A stretch of DNA of 64,000 nucleotides, taken from NCBI GenBank assembly GCA_026388715.1, contig JAPLJF010000010.1, positions 1 to 64,000 on the forward strand, read 5' to 3'. Numbering within the stretch: the stretch's first letter is position 1; each line of letters opens with the position of its first letter. Below, piece by piece: positions 35,118-44,643 of this stretch. The position numbers and the translations under genes were made by a program. This DNA is from Deltaproteobacteria bacterium. GTDB lineage: Bacteria > Desulfobacterota > Desulfobulbia > Desulfobulbales > Desulfocapsaceae. The notes beneath the pieces were generated by a model, which was not told the DNA's origin, ran no database searches, and saw only the letters and a program-made list of their open reading frames with translations.

Positions 35118-36521
35118 ATGTCCCAGCCTGTTGCATCCAGACCCTGGCTTTTTTTCCTCCTGGTGGCCATCGGGGTGTTTCTTTCAACCATGGACAGCAG
35201 CATGGTTAATGTGGCGCTGCCCACTATTATGCGCAGTTTTGCCACTACCCTGGCCCAGACAGAATGGGTGGCGCTGATTTACCTTCTTACTATAACTGTT
35301 ACACTCTTGATCTGGGGCAGGCTCTCGGATCGTCTCGGCAAGGGAAAGATGTATTTGCTGGGGATGCTGGTTTTCAGCGCAGGATCGGTTGCCTGCTATT
35401 TGGCACCGACCCTGTCCATACTTATTTTTTGTCGTTTTATCCAGGCATTGGGCGCTTCGATGATGATGTCCTCAGGGCCGGCCATTATCAAGATGGTCTT
35501 TCCGGTACACCAGTTGGGCAGAGCTCTGGGGCTTATTGGTCTTGCTACGTCCATTGGCCTGATGAGCGGGCCGGTGATCAGTGGTTTTCTGATCCGTTTC
35601 TTTTCCTGGCGTGTTCTTTTCCTGGTGACCGTGCCTGTCAGCTTGACCTGTTTTGGGGTGGGCTGGTACTGGCTGCTGCCAGCACACCCCCCTTCTTCTA
35701 TAAGCTTGAAAAAATCACGATTTGACTGGCCAGGCCTGTTGCTCTGGACCTTGCTTATAACCATGACGGTTCTGGTCTCGACCCATCATGGTGCTTTTTC
35801 TGGGGGAATGTTACTGACAGGTTTTTTGGGGTTCTGTCTCTTGCTCTTTTTGTTCAAAGTGATTGAACAGAAGGCTGTTGAGCCACTTCTGCCCTTTATC
35901 TTGTTCAGAGATCGCCATTATGCCATTGCCATTATCTGTGCGGCGCTCTCTTTTGCTGTGCTGTTTGTGGTATTGATCCTTATTCCTTTTTATCTCGATT
36001 ATGGGCTCAGGCTCCCTGTTGACAGGATTGGTCTGGTGATGATGGCGGTGCCGGTGGCGGTTTTTGTGGTATCTCCTCTGTCCGGTTGCTTGTATGATCG
36101 GATGGGAGCCAGATTGCTTACCACCACAGGACTTACTTTCTGTTGTCTAGCCCTGATCTTTCTTTGTTTTCTTGACGAGCGGTCAACGTTTATGGCTGTT
36201 GCCTGGAGGATGGCTCTGCTTGGCGCTGGTCAGGCCTTGTTTCTTTCTCCGAATACGGCCTCTGTCCTGGCCACTGTTGATCCGCATCGTATCGGTATCA
36301 CTTCCGGCATGCTGGCCACAGCGCGAAATCTTGGAATGTTGGCCGGAGTTACCTTTGCCGGTCTGGTTTTTGGGGAGGTTTTTTCTTTGTTGAGTGGGGG
36401 GCTGGATCTGAAGGATTTCAGCCCAGTGCATACGGCGGCTTTTATCCAGTCTCTGCGGATAAGTTTTGGTCTGACTGCGGCAGTGGCACTGGCCGGCGCC
36501 CTGCTTTCGGGCCGCAGATAA
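35118..36521 (+). CDS. MFS drug-efflux-type transporter (DHA2/EmrB-QacA group)
   Basis: 467 residues from ATG 35118 (MSQPVASRPW); the frame is open further upstream but that stretch is not protein-like. About 14 membrane helices. Motif A GRLSDRLGKGK, motif D1-like FLSTMDSSMVNVALPTI at the start, and motif C-like GLIGLATSIGLMSGPVISG, all typical of 14-helix proton/drug antiporters of the EmrB/QacA group. No EmrA-type partner is present. It is convergent with the kinase at 36539. Confidence 0.85.
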   Translation: MSQPVASRPWLFFLLVAIGVFLSTMDSSMVNVALPTIMRSFATTLAQTEWVALIYLLTITVTLLIWGRLSDRLGKGKMYLLGMLVFSAGSVACYLAPTLSILIFCRFIQALGASMMMSSGPAIIKMVFPVHQLGRALGLIGLATSIGLMSGPVISGFLIRFFSWRVLFLVTVPVSLTCFGVGWYWLLPAHPPSSISLKKSRFDWPGLLLWTLLITMTVLVSTHHGAFSGGMLLTGFLGFCLLLFLFKVIEQKAVEPLLPFILFRDRHYAIAIICAALSFAVLFVVLILIPFYLDYGLRLPVDRIGLVMMAVPVAVFVVSPLSGCLYDRMGARLLTTTGLTFCCLALIFLCFLDERSTFMAVAWRMALLGAGQALFLSPNTASVLATVDPHRIGITSGMLATARNLGMLAGVTFAGLVFGEVFSLLSGGLDLKDFSPVHTAAFIQSLRISFGLTAAVALAGALLSGRR

Positions 36522-36538
36522 TAAACTACTCAGGTTGT

Positions 36539-38356
36539 TTAGGCCGTTGGTGGAGAGTTTCCATTATCCAGTGGCAAGGTTACGGTGGCAACGGTTCCGC
36601 TGACGGGACCTGGTTGGAGTGAAAAAGTGCCCTGGTGTTCAGCGACGATCTTCTTGACCAGGGTCAGTCCCATACCCGTGCCATAAATTTTGGTGGTGAA
36701 AAAAGGGTCGGTCACTTTGGCCATATTGCCATTGAGTATCCCTATGCCGCTGTCAGCGATGATAATTGAGACACTCTCTGGGGCCTGCTTGACGTTGACA
36801 GAGAGGAGGCCGCCATTAGGCATGGCCTCAACGGCATTACGCAACAGATGCAGGAGCATCTGTCTGATCTTTTGGCCGTCGATGTGAAGGTATGGTTCTG
36901 GTTCGTCGAGGTTGAGCTGGTAGGTAATTCCCTGTTTTTTCATGGTGCCATAGAGCAGCATGATGCTCTTGCGGATCAGCGGATAGAGGGGCTGGCTGGT
37001 TTTCTGGGTCTGGTTTTCAGCGACAAAGTTAAAAAGATCTTCAAGGGTGGATTCAATCTTGGCCGCCTCCTGGGTCATGCTGTCGAGAAATTTAAGGATA
37101 TCGGGATCGGTGACTTTCCTGGAGAGCATTCTTGCCGTACCCCCGATTGAGGTGATGGGATTGCGGATGGCATGGACCAGTTGTGCCGACATGTGGCCAA
37201 GGGCTGCGTAGCGTTCGGCATCAACCAGCAGATCCTTGTTTTTTTCCAGCTCCTGGGTGACATCTTCCAGCTCCTGCATCTTATGGAGTATGCTGGTGTA
37301 GAGATAACTGTGCTCAATGGCCAGGCTTGCCTGACTGGCGAAGATCTCCAGGTCCAAAATATCTCCAGTACTGATTGGGTGCTGGGTGATAAAGTTGTCG
37401 GCGATGATAACGCCCAAGGATTGACTGGGAGAAAAGAGGGGGACGATGATAAAGGTGTCTCCCTGCAACAGGTCAAGGAGCTGGGCGGTGACAGGGTAAT
37501 TTGGGGCTTGGCCATGCTCGACGAAGACACTTTTTCGTTCGGCGCAGGCGCGAATGAGGGTATGATCAGTGGCGGTGGCCGGGATGGAGAGCTCCCTGAT
37601 GATCCGGTTTACTCCCTGGTTGACGTCTTGCAGGGAATTTTTGAAATTCTGAATAATGTCGCTTAAGTGCAGATTTTTAATCTTGATCTCTTCCCAGACA
37701 CGGCCTGCCTCTTCCCGTGAGGAGGGGCCGATGGCCAGTCGTCCTTGCAGTACCTGGTGTGCCTGGTCAAAGAGGGCGAGAAAGGCCCGGTTGAACTGGA
37801 GCCCTTCGCCAGCGGTGATCCCCACCAGAATAGCCTGGAGCACGTCATCCAGTTCCCCGCTGCTCAGATAGGCGGTGTTCATCTTCAGATTGAGTTGATG
37901 GAGGAACTGGGTACGGACGTTGGTGGCCTCTAATCTTTGCTGGTAGATACGGTTATCAATGACCAGTCGTCGTTTTTCCAGGGTGGCTTTAATGGCGTGA
38001 TGAAGGTCTGCCAGGTGCATGGGTTTGGTCAGGTAGTCATCAGCGCCGAGCCGCAGGCAGGAAAGCGCAGTTTGCAGGTCAGCGGTGCCGGTGATCATGA
38101 TAATGGCGAGATCCGGGTAGTGGAGGACCAGGTCTGGCAGGATTTCGATACCGTTGCGGTCGGGCAGTCCTATGTCGAGCAGGGCGAGGGCAACATTTCT
38201 GGTGGGCAGCAGTTGGAATAATTCTGCGGCGGTCGTGGCATGGAGGACGGTAAATCCCTGGCTGCTGAGAAAATCCTGAAAGAGAATGAAGATATCCTGC
38301 GAATCATCAACAACAACGATCACCTCATCAGGATTAATAAGTTGAATTGGCTGCAT
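36539..38356 (-). CDS. REC-GAF histidine kinase
   Basis: 605 residues. N-terminal receiver (12-120, Asp61 in LLDIGLPDRNG, Lys111), GAF domain (about 155-355), HisKA with His395 (LVHAIRNPITSIGG), and HATPase with RNAVEAM, DSGIGI, and GTGMGLTLVKKI. A kinase led by a receiver is usually the middle of a relay, taking a phosphate in before passing one on. No partner regulator is adjacent. No membrane helix. The signal for the GAF domain is unknown. Confidence 0.88.
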   Translation of the reverse strand: MQPIQLINPDEVIVVVDDSQDIFILFQDFLSSQGFTVLHATTAAELFQLLPTRNVALALLDIGLPDRNGIEILPDLVLHYPDLAIIMITGTADLQTALSCLRLGADDYLTKPMHLADLHHAIKATLEKRRLVIDNRIYQQRLEATNVRTQFLHQLNLKMNTAYLSSGELDDVLQAILVGITAGEGLQFNRAFLALFDQAHQVLQGRLAIGPSSREEAGRVWEEIKIKNLHLSDIIQNFKNSLQDVNQGVNRIIRELSIPATATDHTLIRACAERKSVFVEHGQAPNYPVTAQLLDLLQGDTFIIVPLFSPSQSLGVIIADNFITQHPISTGDILDLEIFASQASLAIEHSYLYTSILHKMQELEDVTQELEKNKDLLVDAERYAALGHMSAQLVHAIRNPITSIGGTARMLSRKVTDPDILKFLDSMTQEAAKIESTLEDLFNFVAENQTQKTSQPLYPLIRKSIMLLYGTMKKQGITYQLNLDEPEPYLHIDGQKIRQMLLHLLRNAVEAMPNGGLLSVNVKQAPESVSIIIADSGIGILNGNMAKVTDPFFTTKIYGTGMGLTLVKKIVAEHQGTFSLQPGPVSGTVATVTLPLDNGNSPPTA

Positions 38357-38483
38357 GGAAGTAGTTTGTTGGCAACATGAAGTCTGATTGTGACCAAGAA
38401 GAAGCCTTATTTTTATTATAATTTTTTTTGATTGTACTGCCTTGGTTGAAAAATAAAAGGAAAAATCGTATAACCCGTCATCT

Positions 38484-38936
38484 ATGGATTTTTTTGGTGA
38501 TTGGTTTTGCTATTTCAGAGAAAAAGAGGGTGTGGTGGCAGAGGTAAGTGACGCAGAACTCAAAAAGGTGATTGGGGATTTTCTGGATATAGGCCATGTG
38601 GAGAATATTGCGGCCATGTTCCGGCAGGAACCGAGATACTATGGTTGGACCGGGGAGATCCTGAATGATCCGCGTTTTCAGGTGCGGCTTGGGATCTCTG
38701 TCCTTTTTGAGGAATTACGTCTCTCTCAGCCTGAGAAGATGGGTCTGGCAATCCCCTCGCTGCTGGCCCTTCTTCATTCTGTGCCACCTGTGCCATCGTA
38801 TGTGCGGGGTGAGGCGATCAGTGTTCTGGCTATTGTCGGCAGTGATGTGGCCATGGCCGCAGTACGGGCCGCGGTGGCAGATCCTGACCCCTTGGTCGCG
38901 GAAGTGGCAAGGGATATCCTGGGAGAAGGTGCGTGA
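38484..38936 (+). CDS. HEAT-repeat-like protein
   Basis: 150 residues. The C-terminal half has a HEAT-type helical pair (VRGEAISVLAIVGSDVAMAAVRAAVADPDPLVAEVARDIL), preceded by DPRFQVRLGISVLFEELR. Such short repeats act as protein-binding scaffolds. The stop overlaps the dinG-like start (GTGA), so the two are probably co-translated. The first 20 residues (DFFGDWFCYFREKEG) may not be real: GTG 38534 is an alternative start. Confidence 0.65.
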   Translation: MDFFGDWFCYFREKEGVVAEVSDAELKKVIGDFLDIGHVENIAAMFRQEPRYYGWTGEILNDPRFQVRLGISVLFEELRLSQPEKMGLAIPSLLALLHSVPPVPSYVRGEAISVLAIVGSDVAMAAVRAAVADPDPLVAEVARDILGEGA

Positions 38937-40915
38937 AGGAAATCTTTGCAAGTGGCGGAGTGCTGGCCCGCTATTTGCCGGCCTTTGAGCCGCGTTCCGG
39001 CCAGTTGCGGATGGCGGAGGCGGTGTCCACCACCCTGGCGGCCGGTGAAAAGGGTGGGGCCGAGGGACAGCGGGCTAAGGTGCTACTGGTTGAGGCCGAA
39101 ACAGGCATCGGCAAGACCCTGGCCTACCTTATCCCTGCCCTGCTCTCTGGACAGCGGGTGGTGGTCTCCACTGCCACCATCAATCTTCAGGACCAGATCC
39201 TGAACAAGGAGATCCCTCTGATCGAGCGGGTTTTGGGGCGATCGGCTACGGCCTTGTGTGTCAAAGGGCGGCAGAATTATCTCTGTCTCTATCGCTGGAA
39301 TCAGTATCGCAGTTCGCCGCAGCTTTCGCTGGTCGAGGATGCCGATATCGGCAGAATCAAACAATGGCTGGAAAAAACCAGCAGTGGTGATCGGGCGGAA
39401 CTTCCCTGGCTGGCTGATGGCTCCCTGCTCTGGCCCAAGATTTCGGCGCAATCCAGCCAGTGTCTGGGCAGTGACTGTCCTGATAGTGCCTCCTGTTTTG
39501 TCAATCAGTTGCGTAAACAGGCAGGCTCTGCTCGGCTCCTTATTGTGAATCATCATCTCTTCTTCTCTGATCTGGCCCTGCGTCAGGCCGGTTTTGCCGA
39601 GATCCTGCCCCGGTATCAGACGGTGATCTTTGATGAGGCCCATCATCTGGAGGGCGTGGCTACTCAATTTTTCGGCAAGACCTTCAGTCAGTATCAGCTT
39701 CTGGATCTGGTTACTGATATCGAGCGTCAGGCAGAGGCCGACCTCCCGGTTAAAAGCCGTGACCAGATTATCGCCTTTGCCCGAGGGCTTTCGCCACGCC
39801 TGGAGCGATTCGCCCTGCTTTTTCCCGCTCAGCGCGGCCGGTATCCCCTGGCGGAGATTATTGCCGGCAATGGATCCTGGGCCCAGGAGGTGGAGGGGTT
39901 GGCAACAGGGCTGGATCAGTTAGTCAAGTTGCTGGCAGGTCAGGCCTCAATCGGCGAGGTCTGGAATATCCTCAGTACGCGGGCGGCGGAACTTGAGGCC
40001 AATCTGCGGCATATCTGTCTTTTCCCGGAGAGGGGGGAGGGGGATCGCTTTGTCCACTGGTATGAGCGGCGGGAGCGGACGATCACCCTCTCTGCTACGC
40101 CGGTGCGTATTGCTGAGGAACTGGAAAAGATGCTCTACTCCTCGGTGCAGAGCTGTATTATGACCTCGGCCACTCTTTCTGCCGGCGGGGACTTCTCCTA
40201 CGTCAAGGAACGGCTGGGGCTGGATGCAACGGCTACGACCCTGCAATTCCCTTCCCCTTTTGACTATGAAGGACGAACGCTGCTTTATGTGCCGGAAAAG
40301 GATTTTCCTGAGCCAGCTGATGCATCCTATAATGACCGGGTGTGCCAGCGGGTGCTGGAACTCCTGCAGATCAGTCAGGGGCGGGCCCTGGTCCTTTTCA
40401 CCAGTCTCAAGGCCATGGAGATGATGGCGGAATTTCTTGAGCCTCGTCTTTCTTATCCCGTTCTGGTGCAGGGTCGGGCCTCACGGCAGGCCCTGCTTGA
40501 GATTTTTAAAGAAACCACTGATTCGGTGCTGCTGGCTGTTGCCAGTTTCTGGGAAGGGGTGGACGTGCCGGGTGATTCCCTGAGCTGCGTGATCATCGAT
40601 AAACTGCCCTTTGAGGTGCCAAGTGATCCGGTGATCCAGGCCCGGATACAGGCCATTACCGATGGGGGCGGCAAGCCTTTTTTTGATTTTCAGGTGCCTC
40701 GCGCCATTCTCACCCTGCGTCAGGGGGTGGGCCGACTCATGCGGGCGGCCACTGATTGCGGGGTGATTGCGATTATGGATGTCCGCCTGTTCACCAAGGG
40801 CTATGGCCGCAGCTTTCGGGCCAGTCTGCCGCCTTCCCCGGTGGTGCGGAGTTTGGTGGATGTGCGGACTTTTTTTGAACAAACGTGCGATTCGCACGGT
40901 AAACCGGGAGCATGA
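38933..40915 (+). CDS. dinG: DinG/YoaA-like ATP-dependent helicase with Fe-S cluster
   Basis: 660 residues, XPD-like superfamily 2 5'-3' helicase. GTG start at 38933. Walker A ETGIGKT (56-62), motif Ia VVVSTATINLQDQI, cluster cysteines Cys118, Cys177, Cys182, Cys188 in the usual spacing, DEAH at 234-237, motif VI RQGVGRLMR. These enzymes unwind R-loops or damaged forks. No exonuclease domain as in Gram-positive DinG. It overlaps the HEAT-like gene upstream and the prenyl synthase downstream (ATGA), forming a three-gene unit. Confidence 0.88.
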   Translation: MKEIFASGGVLARYLPAFEPRSGQLRMAEAVSTTLAAGEKGGAEGQRAKVLLVEAETGIGKTLAYLIPALLSGQRVVVSTATINLQDQILNKEIPLIERVLGRSATALCVKGRQNYLCLYRWNQYRSSPQLSLVEDADIGRIKQWLEKTSSGDRAELPWLADGSLLWPKISAQSSQCLGSDCPDSASCFVNQLRKQAGSARLLIVNHHLFFSDLALRQAGFAEILPRYQTVIFDEAHHLEGVATQFFGKTFSQYQLLDLVTDIERQAEADLPVKSRDQIIAFARGLSPRLERFALLFPAQRGRYPLAEIIAGNGSWAQEVEGLATGLDQLVKLLAGQASIGEVWNILSTRAAELEANLRHICLFPERGEGDRFVHWYERRERTITLSATPVRIAEELEKMLYSSVQSCIMTSATLSAGGDFSYVKERLGLDATATTLQFPSPFDYEGRTLLYVPEKDFPEPADASYNDRVCQRVLELLQISQGRALVLFTSLKAMEMMAEFLEPRLSYPVLVQGRASRQALLEIFKETTDSVLLAVASFWEGVDVPGDSLSCVIIDKLPFEVPSDPVIQARIQAITDGGGKPFFDFQVPRAILTLRQGVGRLMRAATDCGVIAIMDVRLFTKGYGRSFRASLPPSPVVRSLVDVRTFFEQTCDSHGKPGA

Positions 40916-41958
40916 TGGGTATGGGGGCAACAGGGCAATTTGCCGGGGCGGCGGATGGGGCAGGGTTGAAGGCCGCAATCGCCCCTGATCTGGCCAGGAT
41001 TGAGCAGGCCATGCAGACCGATCTGGCCACCTTAACCGGCGATATGGCAGCGCTGCTTAATGAGGTGCTGCACTATGGCCTTTTTAACGGCGGCAAGCGG
41101 ATCCGGCCGCTGCTCACCGTGCTTTGTTACCGTCTGTGTGGCGGCAGTGAGGTGAAAAGTACGGTGGATATCTATCGTCTTGCCATGGCCTTCGAGTATC
41201 TCCATTGCGCGACCCTGTTCCATGATGATGTGATTGATCAGGCGCTCACCCGGCGGGGCCGGCCGGCCGTCAATGTGGCCTATGGGGAGACGGCGGCGAT
41301 CCTGGCCGGAGATTTTCTCCATGCCCGGTCGATGTTGCTGGTGGGAAGGGGGGGCGGGATTCAGGCCCTGGAGATCTTCTGCGGGGCCACGACCGCCATG
41401 GTGGACGGTGAATTCCTGCAGCTCCATAATGCCAGCAGATACAATCTGGCGGAAGAGGATTATTCTGCGGTGATCATGGGCAAGACGGCCCGGCTTATCG
41501 GGGCCACCTGTGAGATCGGGGCCCTAGTTGCAGGTGCAGATACCGCCGCCCAGCAGACGCTGCGGGACTATGGCCTGCAACTTGGCTGCGCCTTCCAGAT
41601 CATTGATGACCTCCTGGATTATCTGGGGGATGAGGCCAGAACCGGCAAGTCCGTTGGCAATGATTTTCGCGAAGGGAAGATGACCCTGCCTCTGATCATC
41701 GCCATGACCAGGGCTGAAGAGAAGGACAGGGAGCGATTGCTGGCCATGCTGGCAAGTGGTGATGAGCGGAAGGACGGTTTTGTTGAGGCCTGCACCCTGA
41801 TCGCCCGCTATGATGGTTTTGCCGTGGCCCGCCATAAGGCTGAGGCAATGATTGACGAGGCCCTGGCGCAGTTATATGGCTTTGATCAGGCAGCAGTCCA
41901 GCAGGAAAGAGCGGTGCTGGAGGCATTGGCCTCTTATGTCCTGAACCGGAATAAATAG
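40912..41958 (+). CDS. ispB: long-chain polyprenyl diphosphate synthase
   Basis: 348 residues, trans-prenyl-transferase fold. First aspartate-rich motif HDDVIDQALTRRGRPAVN and second IDDLLDYLGD, with NGGKRIRPLL at the IPP site. It makes the octaprenyl-like side chain of a quinone (menaquinone in this kind of organism). The chain length is not readable from sequence alone. The start overlaps the dinG stop. The N-terminal 25 residues (GATGQFAGAADGAGLK) are an unusual extension. Confidence 0.88.
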   Translation: MMGMGATGQFAGAADGAGLKAAIAPDLARIEQAMQTDLATLTGDMAALLNEVLHYGLFNGGKRIRPLLTVLCYRLCGGSEVKSTVDIYRLAMAFEYLHCATLFHDDVIDQALTRRGRPAVNVAYGETAAILAGDFLHARSMLLVGRGGGIQALEIFCGATTAMVDGEFLQLHNASRYNLAEEDYSAVIMGKTARLIGATCEIGALVAGADTAAQQTLRDYGLQLGCAFQIIDDLLDYLGDEARTGKSVGNDFREGKMTLPLIIAMTRAEEKDRERLLAMLASGDERKDGFVEACTLIARYDGFAVARHKAEAMIDEALAQLYGFDQAAVQQERAVLEALASYVLNRNK

Positions 41959-41992
41959 TGAACAATTGCAAGGCTGCGACCGGAATCGGTCC

Positions 41993-42199
41993 ATGGAGAG
42001 AGAAAAGATGGAGAGAAAAAAGATCGTTAGGAAAAGAAGTGGTGGCCGGAAAAAAAGAAAATTAACCTGGCTGAATGCCCGGAAAATCATTCCTTTTTCC
42101 CTGCTTTTCTTTCTCTTGTTATTTTCAATGGCCGCGGCCGGGTATGTGATTTTCTTCCGTGCCACTCCGATGCCTGTGACTGGATTTTTTACCGGCTGA
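41993..42199 (+). CDS. small basic single-helix membrane protein
   Basis: 68 residues. The N-terminal 35 residues are extremely basic (KKIVRKRSGGRKKRKLTWLNARK), followed by one membrane helix (IIPFSLLFFLLLFSMAAAGYVIFF) and a short tail. Positive-inside rule: N-terminus in the cytoplasm. An alternative ATG lies at 42008. It could be a truncated transglycosylase/SPOR-type N-terminus, but no domain remains. Confidence in expression is moderate. Confidence 0.55.
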   Translation: MEREKMERKKIVRKRSGGRKKRKLTWLNARKIIPFSLLFFLLLFSMAAAGYVIFFRATPMPVTGFFTG

Positions 42200-42268
42200 T
42201 TGCGACTCTGGTCTGAAAAATGCTTGTCGTCCTTCTTGTTTTACCGTTGTTTGGGTACTGGCTATTGG

Positions 42269-43234
42269 TCACGATGCGGTATTCTCCCGAAATTCCTTGC
42301 GATAGCGTGAGGGGGTGGTCTTCAGTTCCTTCCTGAATTGCTGACGCAGGTTGAGTCCTGAACCGAATCCGGCCTGAGAGGCGATCAGATCAATTGACGC
42401 CGAAGTGGTTTCCAGCAATCGTCGGGCCAGGGCCAGTCGCTGGTGCAGGAGCCAGGTGCCGACGGTAGCGCCGGTTGCCTGCCTGAAATGGCGGGTAAAG
42501 GTCCGGCGGCTCATAAATACTCGTTCCGCCAGGGCATCAAGAGTGTGGGGTTGATCCAGGTTGGTCTGCAACCACTCCAGCAGGATGGCAAACCGGTCAA
42601 CCGTCCCGGTTTTGTTGAGCGGTTGTTCGATGTACTGGGCCTGCCCTCCTTGCCGATGTGGCGGGACCACCATGCGTCTGGCGACGCGATTCGCTATCTC
42701 CGCCCCATACAGCCTGCGCAGAAGGTGCAGGCAACAGTCGATACCTGCGGCCACCCCGGCTGAGGTAATGATCTGCCTTTCATCCACATACAACACATCC
42801 CGCTTCACCTGCACCAATGGATAACGGCTTGCCAGATCCTCGGTCCACATCCAGTGGGTGGTTGCCTTGCGGCCATCCAGGAGTCCAGCTGCGGCCAGCA
42901 CATAACTTCCAAGACATAATCCCACGATAATTGCACCTCGTTGACCGGCCTGTCGAAGTGCCTTCAGGAGCGGTTCCGGTGGCGGCTCATGGGGATTGCG
43001 CCAGCTCGGGACGATAATAATCTCGGCCTGTTCCAGTCCCTGGATGTCGCTCAGTCCAGTGAGCGCAAAGCCAGCGCTGGTGGCAAGCGCTCCAGGCTCA
43101 ATCGTGCAATACTGGAGCTTGCATTGCGGTATCCCTGCATCCTGGCGATCTTCGCCAAATACTACCCATGGAATAGAGAGGTGAAACGGGCTGATTTTGT
43201 CGAATGCAATCACGGCAATCATGGTGGTCGGCAT
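42269..43234 (-). CDS. GlxA/FtrA-family transcriptional regulator
   Basis: 321 residues. A DJ-1/PfpI-type glutamine-amidotransferase-like domain (1-190, IVGLCLGSYVLAAAGLLDGRKATTHW) and a C-terminal AraC double helix-turn-helix (about 225-320, LAERVFMSRRTFTRHFRQATGATVGTWL). Regulators of this group sense small metabolites. It is divergent from a GNAT and a cysteine hydrolase, the usual kind of target. The 135-bp gap (43235-43370) is the likely operator region. Confidence 0.88.
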   Translation of the reverse strand: MPTTMIAVIAFDKISPFHLSIPWVVFGEDRQDAGIPQCKLQYCTIEPGALATSAGFALTGLSDIQGLEQAEIIIVPSWRNPHEPPPEPLLKALRQAGQRGAIIVGLCLGSYVLAAAGLLDGRKATTHWMWTEDLASRYPLVQVKRDVLYVDERQIITSAGVAAGIDCCLHLLRRLYGAEIANRVARRMVVPPHRQGGQAQYIEQPLNKTGTVDRFAILLEWLQTNLDQPHTLDALAERVFMSRRTFTRHFRQATGATVGTWLLHQRLALARRLLETTSASIDLIASQAGFGSGLNLRQQFRKELKTTPSRYRKEFRENTAS

Positions 43235-43370
43235 GGTTTCCTCCTGTGATTTTTGGCCTGATTGTAACAGATATTGTCATTCGGGCCACTATTTCTTTGG
43301 CATTTTTTCGAGGATAATCATTTCACAAGTCAAGATTACAGTAAAAAAAGCTGAGGGTGGAGGAATTAGT

Positions 43371-43856
43371 ATGCTGCGGATACGGCCGTTGGAATCATCG
43401 GATATCGTTATGATCAAGGGTTGGCCATCGTATGTGGGTGACATGGAGCAGATGGATTTTGCGTTGCGGGAGGCTGGGTGGCTGGATGAATTCCGGCTGC
43501 GGCCAGGCACCTTTTCGTATGTGGCGGAGCAAGATGCCGAGTTGATCGCGTTCACGATGCTGGGCAAGACAGATACGACAGGGGCCGAATTTCGTATTGC
43601 CGTGCGCGCCGACAGGACTAGTCAAGGGCTTGGCGAAGGCATTGCCATTCTTACGCTGCGATGTGGTTTTCAAGAACATCGGTTCTCCCGTATTCATCTG
43701 ATCGTCAGGAAAAATAACGGCAGGGCGATCAGGTTATATCGACGCGTTGGCTTTTCGGAGCAGGGGGAGTGTCAAAGGGAGATTCGGGGAGTTACGGTGG
43801 ATTTTTGGCTGATGGGGATTGAACAAGAGGAGTTTGCCCGCTTGCATAGGGTGTAA
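43371..43856 (+). CDS. GNAT N-acetyltransferase
   Basis: 161 residues from ATG 43371 with GGAGG upstream; the frame is open further upstream without a ribosome site. GNAT fold: LRIRPLESSDI at the start, acetyl-CoA loop RTSQGLGEGIA (Q/RxxGxG/A), and NNGRAIRLYRRVGFSEQGE, the classical C-terminal motif. The substrate is unknown. It probably forms a unit with the cysteine hydrolase 34 bases downstream. Confidence 0.85.
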   Translation: MLRIRPLESSDIVMIKGWPSYVGDMEQMDFALREAGWLDEFRLRPGTFSYVAEQDAELIAFTMLGKTDTTGAEFRIAVRADRTSQGLGEGIAILTLRCGFQEHRFSRIHLIVRKNNGRAIRLYRRVGFSEQGECQREIRGVTVDFWLMGIEQEEFARLHRV

Positions 43857-43889
43857 ACGTATTTGCGGAAAAATGAAAAGGAGGAAAAA

Positions 43890-44510
43890 ATGCTACCACA
43901 CAGGGCGTTGATTGTTATTGATGTGCAGAATGACTATATCGGCGGTCATCTGCCGATTGAGTTTCCGCCGGTGGAGCAGTCGCTGGCCAATATTGGTAGA
44001 GCCATGGATGCGGCCAAGGCCGCCTGTATTCCGGTGGTGGCGGTGCAAAATGTCCTGCCTGCATCTGCTCCGTTTATGGCCACGGGGAGCCACGGAGCAG
44101 AGTTGCATCCGGGCATAGTTGAGCGGGGTTGGGATCACTACATCCTGAAAAACCTTCCCAGCGTCTTTGTCAACACCGGCCTGGAAGAGTGGCTGCGAGA
44201 GCGGGAAATCGACACAATCACCATTGTTGGCTATATGACCCATAACTGTGATTTTTCCACGGCGGTGTACGGGATGCATGCCGGTTTTATGGTGGAGGTC
44301 CTCTCCGATGCAACCGGATCGGTTCCTTATGCCAACCGCGCCGGAAGGGCAACGGCCGAGGAGATTCACCGGGTGGTGAACGTGGTGATGCAGGCCCGGT
44401 TTGCAACGGTCATGACGACTGATGAATGGGTCAAGGCCTTGAACAGTGGGGTGACGCCGGAGCGGGACAGCATCTTCAGCTCAAATCAGCGGGCGCGTCA
44501 GAAAGAGTAA
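43890..44510 (+). CDS. isochorismatase-family cysteine hydrolase
   Basis: 206 residues from ATG 43890 (AAAAGGAGG upstream). Catalytic triad visible: Asp11 (VIDVQNDY), Lys87 (HYILKNLPSVF), Cys120 (VGYMTHNCDFST). The cis-peptide region before Cys is conserved. Family members hydrolyse nicotinamide, N-carbamoyl compounds or isochorismate. Context with a GlxA-type regulator suggests an amide or nitrogen compound, which is inference. Confidence 0.87.
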   Translation: MLPHRALIVIDVQNDYIGGHLPIEFPPVEQSLANIGRAMDAAKAACIPVVAVQNVLPASAPFMATGSHGAELHPGIVERGWDHYILKNLPSVFVNTGLEEWLREREIDTITIVGYMTHNCDFSTAVYGMHAGFMVEVLSDATGSVPYANRAGRATAEEIHRVVNVVMQARFATVMTTDEWVKALNSGVTPERDSIFSSNQRARQKE

Positions 44511-44572
44511 GCAAGAGAGTTGGGAGCGGTCTTCCGGTCAGATTGAGCATTTTGGGAGGCAGTCTGATTTTA

Positions 44573-44624
44573 TTGGAGTTTGGAAGTTTCAGTAGGTGTT
44601 GTTGGCTGAAACTCCAAACTCCAG
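44573..44624. repeat. hairpin repeat, copy 2
   Basis: TTGGAGTTTGGAAGTTTCAG (44573-44592) pairs with CTGAAACTCCAAACTCCAG (44606-44624) with one bulge. 44601-44624 is identical to 113-136. It lies between two converging genes and may act as a terminator. Confidence 0.65.
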
Positions 44625-44643
44625 TTTTGCGTGCAAGGTGGAA

